Under the pieces are notes generated by a model. It was given only the letters and a program-made list of their open reading frames with translations, was not told the DNA's origin and did no database searches. 64,000 bases of DNA from an uncultured Oscillospiraceae bacterium (GTDB lineage: Bacteria; Bacillota; Clostridia; Oscillospirales; Oscillospiraceae): NCBI GenBank assembly GCA_934597175.1, contig CAKTQR010000002.1, forward strand, positions 1-64,000, read 5' to 3'. Below, in pieces: positions 1-9,196 of the stretch (its first letter is position 1; each line of letters starts with the position of its first letter). Made by a program: the position numbers and the translations under genes.

Positions 1-53
1 CGGCTCTGACATGCCCCCGGCATGTCATTCACTACCGCACCGACACTTCGTTA

Positions 54-82
54 CCCCCTCACACTCCCCCTGCTGCGCATTG
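54..82 (-). repeat. Dispersed 29-bp repeat, copy 1
   Basis: Read on the minus strand this segment matches 11683-11711 at 27 of 29 positions, in opposite genomic orientation. The shared core is GCAGCAGGGGGAG followed by a second G-run. It lies in a noncoding stretch that also carries a 9-bp perfect hairpin at 7-27. Two intergenic copies in one window suggest a genome-wide repeat family, but no function can be read from it. Confidence 0.5.
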
Positions 83-129
83 GGTTTAAGCCCGATACTA
101 CTCTTTTTACCAAGTTCTTTAACAGGCAA

Positions 130-173
130 GCATAAAAAGACGGGTTTTCCCGTCTTTTTATGCTTTATTTTTT
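130..173 (+). terminator. Strong intrinsic terminator
   Basis: A perfect 15-bp stem (130-144 with 149-163, loop TTTT) is followed by a T-rich tail. It would end a plus-strand transcript entering from left of the window and insulates the asp23-nusB operon that starts at 221. No gene is supported in 1-220; the reading frame through this hairpin on the minus strand is not credible. Confidence 0.85.
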
Positions 174-220
174 TGCCGTGATGTGGTACAATGTCATGAA
201 ATCTATTTGGAGGCATAAAA

Positions 221-583
221 ATGGGCGATAATTATATAAGCTGCAAAGCAGAAAACGGCAGCATTAATATTTCCGAGGATGTAATCTCCACCATGGTCCG
301 TACCGCTATCACCGAGATAGACGGAGTTGCCGGCATTTCCAACACCGCCGGTGCTGAGCTTGCCGAGCTCATCGGCATCAAGACCGTGTCCAAGGGCATC
401 AAGGTGCAGATAGTTGACGACACCATCAAGGTCGACGCTGTCATCCTCGTTCGCTACGGCTGCAACATAGTCAATGTTGCAAAGGAAGTGCAGAACTCCG
501 TCACCGAGGCTGTTCAGGCTATTACCGGCATAGACAAGGCTGAGGTCAATGTCCATGTCTCCGGCGTAGCCTTTGAAAAGTAA
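221..583 (+). CDS. Asp23/Gls24 family envelope stress response protein
   Basis: A 120-aa protein that is almost entirely an Asp23/Gls24 domain (PF03780). It shows the typical start (ISEDVISTMVRTAITEIDGV), a central beta-rich segment and a C-terminal helix ending VTGI/VNVHVSGV-like. The best-known homologue at this locus is YqhY of Bacillus, a small protein of uncertain biochemical role linked to acetyl-CoA carboxylase regulation and membrane homeostasis. Here, as in many Firmicutes, it sits directly upstream of nusB (18 bp gap), so cotranscription is likely. The start is the ATG after TTTGGAGG. The family call is secure; the exact role is not. Confidence 0.9.
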   Translation: MGDNYISCKAENGSINISEDVISTMVRTAITEIDGVAGISNTAGAELAELIGIKTVSKGIKVQIVDDTIKVDAVILVRYGCNIVNVAKEVQNSVTEAVQAITGIDKAEVNVHVSGVAFEK

Positions 584-601
584 TCGTACGAGGGTCACAG
601 G

Positions 602-1081
602 ATGAAGAGAACTACTGCAAGAGAGATAGCAGTACAGCTCGGTTTTTACGCTGCACAGACCGGAAAGCCCGTTGCGGACATTGCCGAGGAGTTTTTCGAC
701 AAGGATTATTATTCGACGCTTGCCGATGTAGACGAGCTGTACGCCGAGTATCCCGAGAAAAAGCAGATGGATTATATAATCCGCCTTGCAAGCCTTGTCG
801 AGGATTACAGAGTGCAGATAGACCACTATATAAATGAGTATTCAAACGGCTGGAAGCTCGGCAGAATATCGAAAACGGCGCTTGCCGTCATGCGCTGTGC
901 AATTTGCGAGGTGCTGTATATGGACGATATCCCGAACGCAGCCGCCATTAACGAAGCGGTCGAGCTTGCAAAGGGCTATGACGAGCCGGAGACCGTGGCG
1001 TTTGTGAACGGTGTTCTCGGCGGCTTCATGCGTGGCGAGTTCGGAGCTGAGCCTGCCGCTAATGCGGAGACGGAAGAATGA
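602..1081 (+). CDS. nusB: Transcription antitermination protein NusB
   Basis: A 159-aa all-helical NusB-family protein (PF01029) beginning MKRTTAREIAVQLGFYA, with the conserved C-terminal region PNAAAINEAVELAKGY. NusB with S10/NusE binds boxA in rRNA leaders and supports antitermination of rRNA transcription in the cytoplasm. Length is slightly above the usual 130-150 aa because of an acidic tail (AEPAANAETEE). The stop codon overlaps the xseA start by four bases, so the two are translationally coupled. Gene order asp23-nusB-xseA-xseB-ispA-dxs is the common Firmicutes arrangement and supports the assignment. Confidence 0.92.
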   Translation: MKRTTAREIAVQLGFYAAQTGKPVADIAEEFFDKDYYSTLADVDELYAEYPEKKQMDYIIRLASLVEDYRVQIDHYINEYSNGWKLGRISKTALAVMRCAICEVLYMDDIPNAAAINEAVELAKGYDEPETVAFVNGVLGGFMRGEFGAEPAANAETEE

Positions 1082-2292
1082 ACGAGAGAACTCTGACCGT
1101 ATCGGAGCTGAATAATCTAATAAAGACGCTTATAGACTGCGAGCCGCTGCTCAATAATGTCTGCATCCGAGGGGAGCTTTCCAATTACAAGATCTATCCC
1201 TCGGGGCATCATTATTTTACGCTCAAGGACTCGGAAAGCAGTTTAAGGTGCGTTATGTTCAAAAGCAGTGCATCAAAGCTTCGCTTTCGCCCCGAGAGCG
1301 GTATGGGTGTCACTGCTTTTGGTCGTGTTTCGGTCTTTCCCCGTGACGGCGCGTATCAGCTTTATTGCACCGACCTGATACCCGAGGGAACGGGCGACCT
1401 GCAGGTCGCCTATGAGCAGCTTAAGGCAAAGCTTGCCGCCGAGGGACTGTTTGACCCGAAGCACAAGAAAAAACTGCCGCCGTTCCCGAAAAAGATCGCT
1501 ATCATAACCTCATCTGCCGGTGCGGCCGTGCACGATATGATAAGGATACTCGGTCAGCGCTGGCCGATGACAAAGGTCGTGCTGCTTCCCGTGCGGGTGC
1601 AGGGCGTCGAAGCCCCGCCGGAGATAGTCGGCGCTATCAGATATGCAAACCGGCACAAGGTCGCAGACCTTATAATCACCGGCAGAGGCGGCGGATCTAT
1701 CGAGGATCTGTGGGCGTTTAACGACGAACGGGTCGCAAGAGCAATTTACGAATCAGAGCTTCCCGTTATATCCGCAGTAGGCCATGAGCCCGATGTGACA
1801 ATTGCCGACTATGTCGCCGATGTGCGGGCATCTACGCCGTCAAATGCGGCGGAGCTTGCCGTTCCGAATGTGCGTGATATCCGGGAACTTCTCGATAATC
1901 TGACTATCCGCCGCACGCAGGCGATGCATAAGAAGATATCGACGCTCGAATCGAAGCTCGAGGAGCTAAAAAAGCGTAGGGTACTGCAAACGCCCATGGC
2001 GTATGTCGACAGCAAGCGGGCAGAGCTTGACTATATGAAGGACAAGTTCATTGCTGCTGCCGACAGGGCTAATTCGGCAAAGCGGCGTGAGTTTGTGCGC
2101 TTGGCTGCGTCCTTGGATGCCATGAGCCCATTAAAGGTGCTCGGCAGGGGATACGCCATTGCGGCAGACGATAAAGGTCGACTCGTGCGAAGCGTAAACG
2201 GCGTTAAACCCGACGATAAGATTAGGCTGAGTGTCAGCGACGGCGTTATAAAATGCCGTGTGGAGGAAAGTGAGGCAACGAAACATGAGTGA
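1078..2292 (+). CDS. xseA: Exodeoxyribonuclease VII large subunit
   Basis: A 404-aa protein with an N-terminal OB-fold (about residues 5-100, including IRGELSNYKIYPSGHHYFTLKD) and the catalytic ExoVII domain. The latter carries the family signature GRGGGSIEDLWAFNDE near residue 202 and the HEPDVTIADYVADVRASTPSNAAELA stretch. A coiled-coil region (about 270-350) follows, where the small subunits bind. ExoVII degrades single-stranded DNA from both ends. It is slightly shorter than E. coli XseA (456 aa) but normal for Clostridia. Its end overlaps xseB by 8 bp. Confidence 0.95.
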   Translation: MNERTLTVSELNNLIKTLIDCEPLLNNVCIRGELSNYKIYPSGHHYFTLKDSESSLRCVMFKSSASKLRFRPESGMGVTAFGRVSVFPRDGAYQLYCTDLIPEGTGDLQVAYEQLKAKLAAEGLFDPKHKKKLPPFPKKIAIITSSAGAAVHDMIRILGQRWPMTKVVLLPVRVQGVEAPPEIVGAIRYANRHKVADLIITGRGGGSIEDLWAFNDERVARAIYESELPVISAVGHEPDVTIADYVADVRASTPSNAAELAVPNVRDIRELLDNLTIRRTQAMHKKISTLESKLEELKKRRVLQTPMAYVDSKRAELDYMKDKFIAAADRANSAKRREFVRLAASLDAMSPLKVLGRGYAIAADDKGRLVRSVNGVKPDDKIRLSVSDGVIKCRVEESEATKHE

Positions 2293-2515
2293 TAAACTGA
2301 GCTTTGAGCAGTCGATTACAAGACTTGACGAGATAGTAAAGCTGCTTGAAAAGGGCGACGCTCCCCTGAGTGATTCGCTGAAGCTTTTTGAGGAGGGCAC
2401 GGCCTTGATCTCGGGCTGCGATGCCATGCTCAATGAGGCCGAGCAGATGGTCGTAAAGCTTAAGAAAGGCCCGGACGGTGAGCCTATCGAGCTTCCGTTT
2501 GAGGATAAAGACTGA
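2285..2515 (+). CDS. xseB: Exodeoxyribonuclease VII small subunit
   Basis: A 76-aa helical protein starting at the ATG inside the xseA stop region (MSDKLSFEQSITRLDEIVKL), the typical XseB opening, with the two-helix hairpin EKGDAPLSDSLKLFEEG. Several XseB copies coat the coiled coil of each XseA. I chose 2285 rather than an upstream start at 2258 because the family begins with this segment and the overlap with xseA is typical. The next gene starts 1 bp after its stop, so xseA-xseB-ispA are translationally coupled. Confidence 0.93.
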   Translation: MSDKLSFEQSITRLDEIVKLLEKGDAPLSDSLKLFEEGTALISGCDAMLNEAEQMVVKLKKGPDGEPIELPFEDKD

Positions 2516-2516
2516 T

Positions 2517-3383
2517 ATGACTTTAAAGGAATACAAAACACTGATAGACGCAAAGCTCGCAGAGTTCTTCCATGCCGACGGCATGCCGCAGGCAGGACTT
2601 TTCGAGGCCATGCGGTACAGCCTTAATGCAGGCGGCAAGCGCATAAGGCCGATACTCGTTCTTGAGTTTTGCAGAATAACCGGCGGCGACTGCGATAAGG
2701 CGCTCCCCGCAGCGTGTGCCATCGAGATGCTGCACACCTACAGCCTTATCCACGACGATCTGCCGTGCATGGATAACGACGACCTGCGCCGCGGCAAGCC
2801 GACAAATCATGTTGTTTACGGCGAATGTACGGCGACCCTTGCGGGCGATGCCCTGCAAGCCGAGGCGTTCGGCACGATACTTCGCAGCGAGCTTCCGGCG
2901 GAAGCAAGAGCAGAATGTGCCCGCATCCTTGCCGACGCCGTGGGCGCTGACGGAATGTGCGGCGGTCAGTTTCTAGACATGATAGGTGAGAATAAAATTC
3001 TCACCGCAGACGAGCTTGACGAGATAAACAGCCGCAAGACCGGCGCACTTTTGATAGCAGCCTGCACTATGGGCGTTGCCGCAGCGGGCGGCAATGAAAA
3101 GCAGATCGAGGCTGCAAGCCTGTTCGGCGCAGCTATAGGCGCAGCGTTCCAGATAAGAGACGACATGCTCGATGTCATAAGCACGAGCGAGCAGCTCGGC
3201 AAGCCTATCGGCTCGGATGCGCAGGAACATAAGAACACCTATATGGCGCTCTACGGCGCTGATCGCTGCATGGAGATGATAAAAAAGCTGACCGAACAAG
3301 CAAAAGCAGTGCTCAATGAAGCGTTTGACGACACTGCATTTCTCTGTGAGCTTGCCGATTCCATGGTCACCCGCATGGGCTGA
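2517..3383 (+). CDS. ispA: Polyprenyl (farnesyl) diphosphate synthase
   Basis: A 288-aa trans-isoprenyl diphosphate synthase. The first aspartate-rich motif is HDDLPCMDNDDLRRG at about residue 79 and the second is RDDMLD near residue 215, both Mg-diphosphate binding. GGKRIRP near residue 41 is the allylic substrate region. It extends DMAPP/GPP with IPP to farnesyl (or geranylgeranyl) diphosphate for undecaprenyl and quinone lipids. Its place between xseB and dxs fits IspA. The product chain length cannot be settled from sequence alone. Confidence 0.92.
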   Translation: MTLKEYKTLIDAKLAEFFHADGMPQAGLFEAMRYSLNAGGKRIRPILVLEFCRITGGDCDKALPAACAIEMLHTYSLIHDDLPCMDNDDLRRGKPTNHVVYGECTATLAGDALQAEAFGTILRSELPAEARAECARILADAVGADGMCGGQFLDMIGENKILTADELDEINSRKTGALLIAACTMGVAAAGGNEKQIEAASLFGAAIGAAFQIRDDMLDVISTSEQLGKPIGSDAQEHKNTYMALYGADRCMEMIKKLTEQAKAVLNEAFDDTAFLCELADSMVTRMG

Positions 3384-3410
3384 TCTTAGGCTAATTGTAA
3401 ATAATCTTAA

Positions 3411-3450
3411 AAACCACACCGATTGTCTATTGTAAAAACCGGTGTGGTTT
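3411..3450 (+). terminator. Hairpin between ispA and dxs, likely terminator or attenuator
   Basis: An 11-bp inverted repeat (3411-3421 with 3440-3450, AAACCACACCG and its complement) with an 18-nt loop and only a short T-run after it. It would reduce read-through from the nusB-ispA operon into dxs. The weak T tail makes it a partial terminator at best. Confidence 0.5.
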
Positions 3451-3507
3451 GTTATTATATAAAATAGCAAATTATGCGAATAAACAGTTATATATTGAGG
3501 CATTATT

Positions 3508-5352
3508 TTGGATATTCTGAATAAAGTAAATTCATCGAACGATATTAAAATGCTCGATGCTGATGAGCTCAAGCCGCTGTGCGAGGAACTGAGACAGTTT
3601 ATAATAGAAAATGTCTCCAGGACCGGCGGCCATTTGGCGTCCAATCTCGGAACTGTCGAGCTTACCGTTGCGCTGCACAGAGTGTACGACAGCACGAGGG
3701 ACAGGATCGTTTTCGATGTCGGGCATCAAAGCTATGCCCATAAGATAATCACCGGCCGCAGGGACTGCTTTGACACTCTGCGCTGCCACGGTGGCATATC
3801 CGGCTTTCCTAAGCCCTATGAGGCGGCGGATGACGCATTTATTGCAGGTCATGCCTCCGATTCCGTTTCGCTCGCACTCGGAATGGCAAGGGCAAGGACG
3901 CTTAAAAAAGAAAAATACGATGTTGTTGCCGTCATCGGCGACGGTGCTCTCACGGGCGGCATTGCTTATGAGGGACTTGCAAATGTCGGCGGCTGCGATG
4001 AGCCGATGGTCATTATCCTTAACGACAACGGCATGTCCATAAACAGCAATGTCGGCGGTATGGCAAAGCTCCTGTCGCAGGAGCGCATTAAGCCCGGATA
4101 TATAAACTTTAAGCGCTGGTATCGCCGCACAGTGGGACATATCACGCCGCTTTATGAAATGAATCATAAGCTCAAGGAAGCGCTCAAAAAGTCCATTTTG
4201 CCGTCAAACCTGTTTGACTCCATGGGCATTTATTACCTCGGCCCTGTTGACGGGCATGATGTTGAACAGCTTGAGACCGTCATCCGCTGGGCAAAGGAAA
4301 TGAAAACGACCGTTCTTGTTCATGTGCTGACCGTAAAGGGCAAGGGCTGCGAATATGCCGAAAAGCACCCGGATAAATACCATGGTGTCGGCAAATTTGA
4401 CCCTGTTACCGGCGAGCTCCAAAAAAGCGGAAAGTGCTTTTCCGGCGTTTTCGGCCATAAGCTCGTTGAACTTGCCGAGAAAAACCGGGACATTGTCGCA
4501 ATAACCGCCGCAATGTCATCGGGAACGGGACTAAATGAGTTTTCCGAAGCATATCCCGACCGTTTCTTCGATGTCGGCATTGCCGAGCAGCACGCCGTAT
4601 CAATGGCGGCAGGCATGGCAAAGCAGGGACTCGTTCCGGTCGTTGCGATATACTCGAGCTTTTTGCAGCGTGCGTATGACATGCTCATCCACGATGTATC
4701 GCTTTTAAACCTGCATGTCGTGCTCTGCGTTGACAGGGCAGGACTTGTCGGCAGCGACGGTGAGACGCATCACGGTGTTTTCGATGTCGACTACCTGTGC
4801 TCCGTGCCCGGGATGCAGATCCTGTGCCCGGCAAGCTTTGCCGAGCTTGAAAGCATGCTCGACACTGCTATAAACGAAATGGACGGCCCTATTGCCATCA
4901 GATACCCCCGTGGCGGCGAGGGCGAGTATAAAGCGATAAGTATCGACACTACCGAGGTGCTCAAGCAGGGCGGTGATATCACGCTTGCGGCTTACGGCAC
5001 GATGATAAATACGATGCTGGAGCTTTCCAAAATGCTTGAAAATGACGGTATCTCGGCCGAGGTCATTAAGATATCGCAGATAAAGCCCCTGTGCGTAAAA
5101 GAGATCCTTGCATCGCTCAAGAAAACCAAGAAACTTCTGACTGCTGAGGATGTGTGCGAGCATGGCTGCGTCGGCAATATGCTCCTGACTGCGGCGGAGG
5201 AAGCCGGAATTTGCCTTGCCGGTGCAAGCATTTGCACACTTGGCGACGGCATCGTCACGCACGGCACGGTCGCAGAGCTATATAAGGACTGCGGCCTTGA
5301 CACCGAAGCTCTTTATAAAAAAGCTGTCAAGCTTGTAAGAGGTGCGAAGTGA
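3508..5352 (+). CDS. dxs: 1-deoxy-D-xylulose-5-phosphate synthase
   Basis: A 614-aa thiamine-diphosphate enzyme joining pyruvate and glyceraldehyde 3-phosphate to form DXP, the first step of the MEP isoprenoid pathway. Visible landmarks are the N-terminal TGGHLASNLGTVELTVALH, the ThDP motif GDGALTGG...NDNGMS around residues 145-175, and the transketolase pyrimidine-binding part DVGIAEQHAVSMAAGMA. The start is TTG at 3508, seven bases after an AGG; the next ATG (3550) would remove the conserved LNKVNSSNDIK segment. It overlaps tlyA by four bases. Confidence 0.95.
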   Translation: MDILNKVNSSNDIKMLDADELKPLCEELRQFIIENVSRTGGHLASNLGTVELTVALHRVYDSTRDRIVFDVGHQSYAHKIITGRRDCFDTLRCHGGISGFPKPYEAADDAFIAGHASDSVSLALGMARARTLKKEKYDVVAVIGDGALTGGIAYEGLANVGGCDEPMVIILNDNGMSINSNVGGMAKLLSQERIKPGYINFKRWYRRTVGHITPLYEMNHKLKEALKKSILPSNLFDSMGIYYLGPVDGHDVEQLETVIRWAKEMKTTVLVHVLTVKGKGCEYAEKHPDKYHGVGKFDPVTGELQKSGKCFSGVFGHKLVELAEKNRDIVAITAAMSSGTGLNEFSEAYPDRFFDVGIAEQHAVSMAAGMAKQGLVPVVAIYSSFLQRAYDMLIHDVSLLNLHVVLCVDRAGLVGSDGETHHGVFDVDYLCSVPGMQILCPASFAELESMLDTAINEMDGPIAIRYPRGGEGEYKAISIDTTEVLKQGGDITLAAYGTMINTMLELSKMLENDGISAEVIKISQIKPLCVKEILASLKKTKKLLTAEDVCEHGCVGNMLLTAAEEAGICLAGASICTLGDGIVTHGTVAELYKDCGLDTEALYKKAVKLVRGAK

Positions 5353-6143
5353 AGAAAATTAGATTGGATCAGCTGGTTTTTGACCTCGGCCTTGCCGAAA
5401 GCAGGGAGCGAGCCAAAACCACCGTCATGAGCGGACTTGTGTTCGTCAACGGCCAGCGTGCGGATAAGCCCGGGATGCAGGTCTCGCCGGATGTCAATGT
5501 TGAGGTCAAGGGCACGGCGCTTCCGTATGTGAGCCGTGGCGGCCTGAAGCTTGAAAAAGCACTTAAGGTGTTTCCGATAGATGTGACCGGAAAGGTGTGC
5601 ATCGATTGCGGCGCATCGACCGGCGGTTTTACAGATGTGCTTTTAAAAAACGGCGCTGCCAAGGTCTACTCCGTCGATGTGGGCTACGGTCAGCTTGCGT
5701 GGAGCTTGCGGAACGATGAGCGAGTTGCCAACATGGAGCGCACAAATATCCGCTATATAAGCTCCGAGCAAATACCCGAGCCGCTTGATATCTGCGTTAT
5801 GGACCTTTCGTTTATATCCGTCAGGCTTGTCTTGCCTGCCGTCTGCGCACTTTTGAAGGACGATGCGCAGCTTGTTTGCCTTATAAAGCCGCAGTTTGAA
5901 GCGGGCAGGGATGAGGTCGGTAAAAAAGGTGTTGTGCGTGATAAGGCTGTGCACCTTTCGGTCATCGAAAGTGTGCTGGACTTTGCGCCGACAGTCGGCA
6001 TGACGGTCATGGGGCTTGATTTTTCGCCCATCAAAGGACCTGAGGGTAACCGAGAGTATCTGTGCTATATGAAAAAAGGCGTGCATGAGGCGGGCGTTAT
6101 CGACGCCGAGGCAGTAGTCGAAGCCTCGCACGAGAGCCTTTAA
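5349..6143 (+). CDS. tlyA: TlyA-family rRNA (cytidine-2'-O)-methyltransferase
   Basis: A 264-aa protein with an N-terminal S4 RNA-binding domain (about residues 3-60, RLDQLVFDLGLAESRERAK) and an FtsJ/RrmJ Rossmann methyltransferase. The SAM motif is CIDCGASTGGFTDVLL near residue 83 and the acidic motif is LDICVMDLSFIS near 150. Characterised TlyA proteins 2'-O-methylate rRNA; older annotations call them hemolysin A. It starts with GTG overlapping the dxs stop, an arrangement seen in many Clostridia (dxs-tlyA-nadK-argR-recN). Confidence 0.9.
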   Translation: MKKIRLDQLVFDLGLAESRERAKTTVMSGLVFVNGQRADKPGMQVSPDVNVEVKGTALPYVSRGGLKLEKALKVFPIDVTGKVCIDCGASTGGFTDVLLKNGAAKVYSVDVGYGQLAWSLRNDERVANMERTNIRYISSEQIPEPLDICVMDLSFISVRLVLPAVCALLKDDAQLVCLIKPQFEAGRDEVGKKGVVRDKAVHLSVIESVLDFAPTVGMTVMGLDFSPIKGPEGNREYLCYMKKGVHEAGVIDAEAVVEASHESL

Positions 6144-6153
6144 GGAGCAGATT

Positions 6154-7020
6154 ATGTCTGATTTAGTAGTTTTGTGCCCCAATCCGTTCAGGGATATGGG
6201 ACTTGAACTGACACTGAAAGCAAAAGACTTGCTTGAAACCAACGGCTACAGGACCGAGATATGTCCCGTCTTCGGGGCGGATGACCCCAATGCAATACCC
6301 GCAGATGTGAAGATAAGCGATTGGGCGGCGGTATCCGGTGATGCATCCCTCTTTATTATCATAGGCGGCGACGGCACTATGCTGCATGCGGCAAGGTATC
6401 TTAACCATACCGACACGCCCATGCTTGGCATTAACCTCGGGACTAAAGGCTTCATGGCACCCTTAGAGCCGGAAAAGCTTGACCTTATCATTGATGCTGC
6501 TGCCGGAAACTATGTTTCCAGCCACCGCATGATGATAGATGTCGAGCTTAAGCGGGACGGCAAGGTCATTTACAGCGATGTCGGCCTCAACGATGTCGTA
6601 ATCCACGGTATGGGCGATTGCATCAAGCTCACCGCATGGTGCGACGGCGATATGATGGTGTCCTTTTCCGGCGACGGTATCATAGTTGCGACCCCGACAG
6701 GCTCTACCGGCTACTCCATGTCGGCGGGCGGACCTATCGTTGAGCCGGAGGCAAAGAATTTTATCGTGTCGCCAATCTGTGCTCATGTCATGGGCGCAAA
6801 GACCTTTGTGCTCGGACCTGACAGAAAGGTCACCGTCAAGGCCGAGAAGATACACGACCGCAGAGCTTATGTTGCGGTCGACGGCACAAAGGGCGTTGAC
6901 CTTGCAAACGACGATATTGTCACCGTGCGCCAGTCCAAAAAAGTCGCAAATCTTGTCCACATGGGTCTGAGCAGCTTTTACGATTCCACCTTTGACAAGC
7001 TGCTTTACAAAAATCGATAA
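6154..7020 (+). CDS. nadK: NAD kinase
   Basis: A 288-aa ATP-NAD kinase that phosphorylates NAD to NADP. It carries the GGDGTMLHAAR motif at about residue 70 and the second signature GDGIIVATPTGSTGYSMSAGGPI near residue 173. It lies 10 bp after tlyA with its own AAGGAG site and is followed closely by argR. Length and both motifs are normal for the family. Confidence 0.95.
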   Translation: MSDLVVLCPNPFRDMGLELTLKAKDLLETNGYRTEICPVFGADDPNAIPADVKISDWAAVSGDASLFIIIGGDGTMLHAARYLNHTDTPMLGINLGTKGFMAPLEPEKLDLIIDAAAGNYVSSHRMMIDVELKRDGKVIYSDVGLNDVVIHGMGDCIKLTAWCDGDMMVSFSGDGIIVATPTGSTGYSMSAGGPIVEPEAKNFIVSPICAHVMGAKTFVLGPDRKVTVKAEKIHDRRAYVAVDGTKGVDLANDDIVTVRQSKKVANLVHMGLSSFYDSTFDKLLYKNR

Positions 7021-7030
7021 GGGAGACGGA

Positions 7031-7480
7031 ATGAAAAATAACAGACAAAATGTGATCTTGCAGATAATAACCGAGCAGGAGATCGAGACACAGGCGCAGC
7101 TTATACAGGCGCTTGCCGAGCACGGTATAACCAGCACGCAGGCGACGCTGTCTAGGGATATCAAGCAGCTGCACCTTGTAAAGGAGCTTGGCTCAAACGG
7201 CAAGCACCACTACGCCGTCAGCGGCAAATCCAAGAACAACGACCACGAACAGAGGCTGCGCAAGATTTTTCGTGAAAGCGTGACCTCGTACACAGTTGCG
7301 CAGAATATTATTGTTATTAAAACGCTGCCCGGCCTTGCAAATGCAGCGTGTGCGACGCTTGATAATATGCACATTGAGACGCTTGCCGGAACGCTTGCCG
7401 GCGACGATACCGCATTTTTGGCGATGGTCAGCAACAAGGCGGCCGAGGACTTCTGCCACGAGATAGACGACATGATCTAA
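7031..7480 (+). CDS. argR: Arginine repressor ArgR
   Basis: A 149-aa regulator with an N-terminal winged helix (about residues 1-70; recognition segment TSTQATLSRDIKQLHLVK) and a C-terminal oligomerisation and arginine-binding domain (AGDDTAFLAM near residue 125). With arginine bound it represses arginine synthesis and can activate catabolism; homologues also assist Xer-type recombination at some plasmid sites. The start is the ATG at 7031 preceded by GGGAGACGG. The location between nadK and recN is conserved in Firmicutes. Confidence 0.94.
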   Translation: MKNNRQNVILQIITEQEIETQAQLIQALAEHGITSTQATLSRDIKQLHLVKELGSNGKHHYAVSGKSKNNDHEQRLRKIFRESVTSYTVAQNIIVIKTLPGLANAACATLDNMHIETLAGTLAGDDTAFLAMVSNKAAEDFCHEIDDMI

Positions 7481-7493
7481 AAGAGGAACTGAT

Positions 7494-9179
7494 ATGCTTA
7501 CACAGCTGCACATAGAAAACATAGCGGTCATTGAAAAAGCGGATATTGAGTTTCGCAAGGGCATGACGGTGCTCACCGGCGAGACCGGCGCAGGCAAATC
7601 CATAATCGTCGACTCCCTCGGCGCCGTGCTGGGCGCAAGAACGAGCCGTGAGCTTGTGCGAACGGGAGCGGACAAAGGCGTTGTCACGGCTGTGTTTGAG
7701 TCAGGTAATGCCGATAAGTGGCTCATGGATAATGACATCGACCCCGAGGACGAGATAATTATCCAGCGCAAGATAAGCGCTGAGGGCAAAAACAGCTGCC
7801 GTGTGTGCGGCGTTCCCGTGTCCGTGTCGCAGCTGCGTGAGCTCGGTGCGCTGCTTTTGGATATCCACGGCCAGAACGACGGCAGACAGCTCATGGACGA
7901 GGCAAATCACCTTGCGTATCTAGACAGCTACGGCGATTACGGCGAGACCATCGAGCGATTCAAGGCAGCTTACGCCGCTTACAGAGCCTGCAAAAAAGAG
8001 ATACAGCGTATGTCCATGGACGAAATTGAAAAAGAGCGCATGGCAGACAGCTTGCAATACCAGATAGACGAGCTTGAAAAAGCGCAGCTCAAGGTCGGCG
8101 AGGAGGACGAGCTTTCGGCAAAACGAGATCTTCTGAGAAACTCCGAAAAGCTTACCGAAGCACTCAACGGTGCGTACAATGCCTTGTATGCCGCCGACCA
8201 GAACGCACAGTCGCTGACCGATGAGGCTTCGGCGCTCATCGGCAGAGCGGCGGTCATCGCCGACGATTTACGGGAGACTGCCGATATCATCGAAAATGCG
8301 TCATCGCTTCTGTTTGACGCTTCCGAGCGCATAAGGGACTTCAGAGACAGCCTCGAATTTTCGCCCGAGGAGTACGATAATATTGAGAGCAGACTGTCGC
8401 TGCTCAAAAAGCTGCGCCGCAAGTATAATATGGACGAGGAAGCGATGCTTGCGCACCTTGACGATTGCCGCAGGAAGCTTTCCGAGCTTGAATATGCCGA
8501 CGATATGCTAGTTAAGCTCAACAAGCAGCTTGAAAAGCATGTTGCAAATTGCAAATCGATCGCCGCTGAGCTTACTCAAAAGCGCCGCACCGCAGCCGAA
8601 AGTCTTGAAAAGCGCATTGTTAGCGAGCTTAAAGACCTGAGTATGCCGTCCGTTCGCTTCTCGGTATCCATTGAGCCGATAGAAAACGACACGGGTTTTG
8701 ATGCAAGCGGTGCAGATGATGTAAAATTTCTCATTTCCGCCAACGCAGGTGAGGCTCTCGGCAGGATATCGAAAATTGCCTCCGGCGGCGAGCTGAGCAG
8801 GATAATGCTCGCCATGAAAACGGTGTTTTCCAAAAACGATCCTATTGAGACCATGGTCTTTGACGAAATTGACACCGGCGTTTCCGGCATAGCTGCCCAG
8901 CGTGTCGGCGAGAAGATGTCCGACCTTTCAAGAGGCAAGCAGGTGCTGTGTATTACCCATCTTCCGCAGATAGCCGCAATCGCCGATAACCATGACCTTA
9001 TCGAGAAAACCGAACGCAGCGGCAGAACATACACCGAGGTGCGGGAGCTTGACCGAAAGGGCAGAGCTTTTGAGCTTGCGAGGATGCACGGCGGTGACAA
9101 TGTCTCCGAGCTTACGCTTGCAAGCGCCGAGGAACAGCTCTTGGCTGCGGATAAATATAGGTTGACAAGGAATAATTAA
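7494..9179 (+). CDS. recN: DNA repair protein RecN
   Basis: A 561-aa SMC-like ATPase. Walker A is GETGAGKSIIVDSLGAVLGA (about residues 29-48), followed by a long coiled coil (about 150-370), the ABC signature ASGGELSRIMLAMK near 430 and Walker B TMVFDEIDTGVSG near 455. RecN acts early in double-strand break repair, tethering ends for RecA-dependent recombination. The sigma-A promoter of the next operon overlaps the last codons of the gene. Confidence 0.95.
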   Translation: MLTQLHIENIAVIEKADIEFRKGMTVLTGETGAGKSIIVDSLGAVLGARTSRELVRTGADKGVVTAVFESGNADKWLMDNDIDPEDEIIIQRKISAEGKNSCRVCGVPVSVSQLRELGALLLDIHGQNDGRQLMDEANHLAYLDSYGDYGETIERFKAAYAAYRACKKEIQRMSMDEIEKERMADSLQYQIDELEKAQLKVGEEDELSAKRDLLRNSEKLTEALNGAYNALYAADQNAQSLTDEASALIGRAAVIADDLRETADIIENASSLLFDASERIRDFRDSLEFSPEEYDNIESRLSLLKKLRRKYNMDEEAMLAHLDDCRRKLSELEYADDMLVKLNKQLEKHVANCKSIAAELTQKRRTAAESLEKRIVSELKDLSMPSVRFSVSIEPIENDTGFDASGADDVKFLISANAGEALGRISKIASGGELSRIMLAMKTVFSKNDPIETMVFDEIDTGVSGIAAQRVGEKMSDLSRGKQVLCITHLPQIAAIADNHDLIEKTERSGRTYTEVRELDRKGRAFELARMHGGDNVSELTLASAEEQLLAADKYRLTRNN

Positions 9180-9190
9180 TTTTGTATAAT
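9162..9190 (+). promoter_or_regulatory. Consensus sigma-A promoter of the tyr operon
   Basis: TTGACA (9162-9167) and TATAAT (9185-9190) are separated by exactly 17 bp, a perfect match to the housekeeping consensus. The -35 box lies inside the end of recN. Transcription should start near 9197 and run into the T-box leader. Confidence 0.9.
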
Positions 9191-9196
9191 CGTGCA

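Noticed and set aside
25..216. A 63-codon minus-strand frame at the window start
   Set aside because: It reads straight through a strong terminator hairpin and a low-complexity lysine stretch and has no ribosome site; the region is a spacer.
203..826. Long minus-strand frame opposite asp23-nusB
   Set aside because: It is antisense to two well-supported genes and shows no family features; the same applies to many other long antisense frames in this window.
2258..2284. Upstream start for xseB within xseA
   Set aside because: The extra residues are not part of the family and the ATG at 2285 gives the usual protein.
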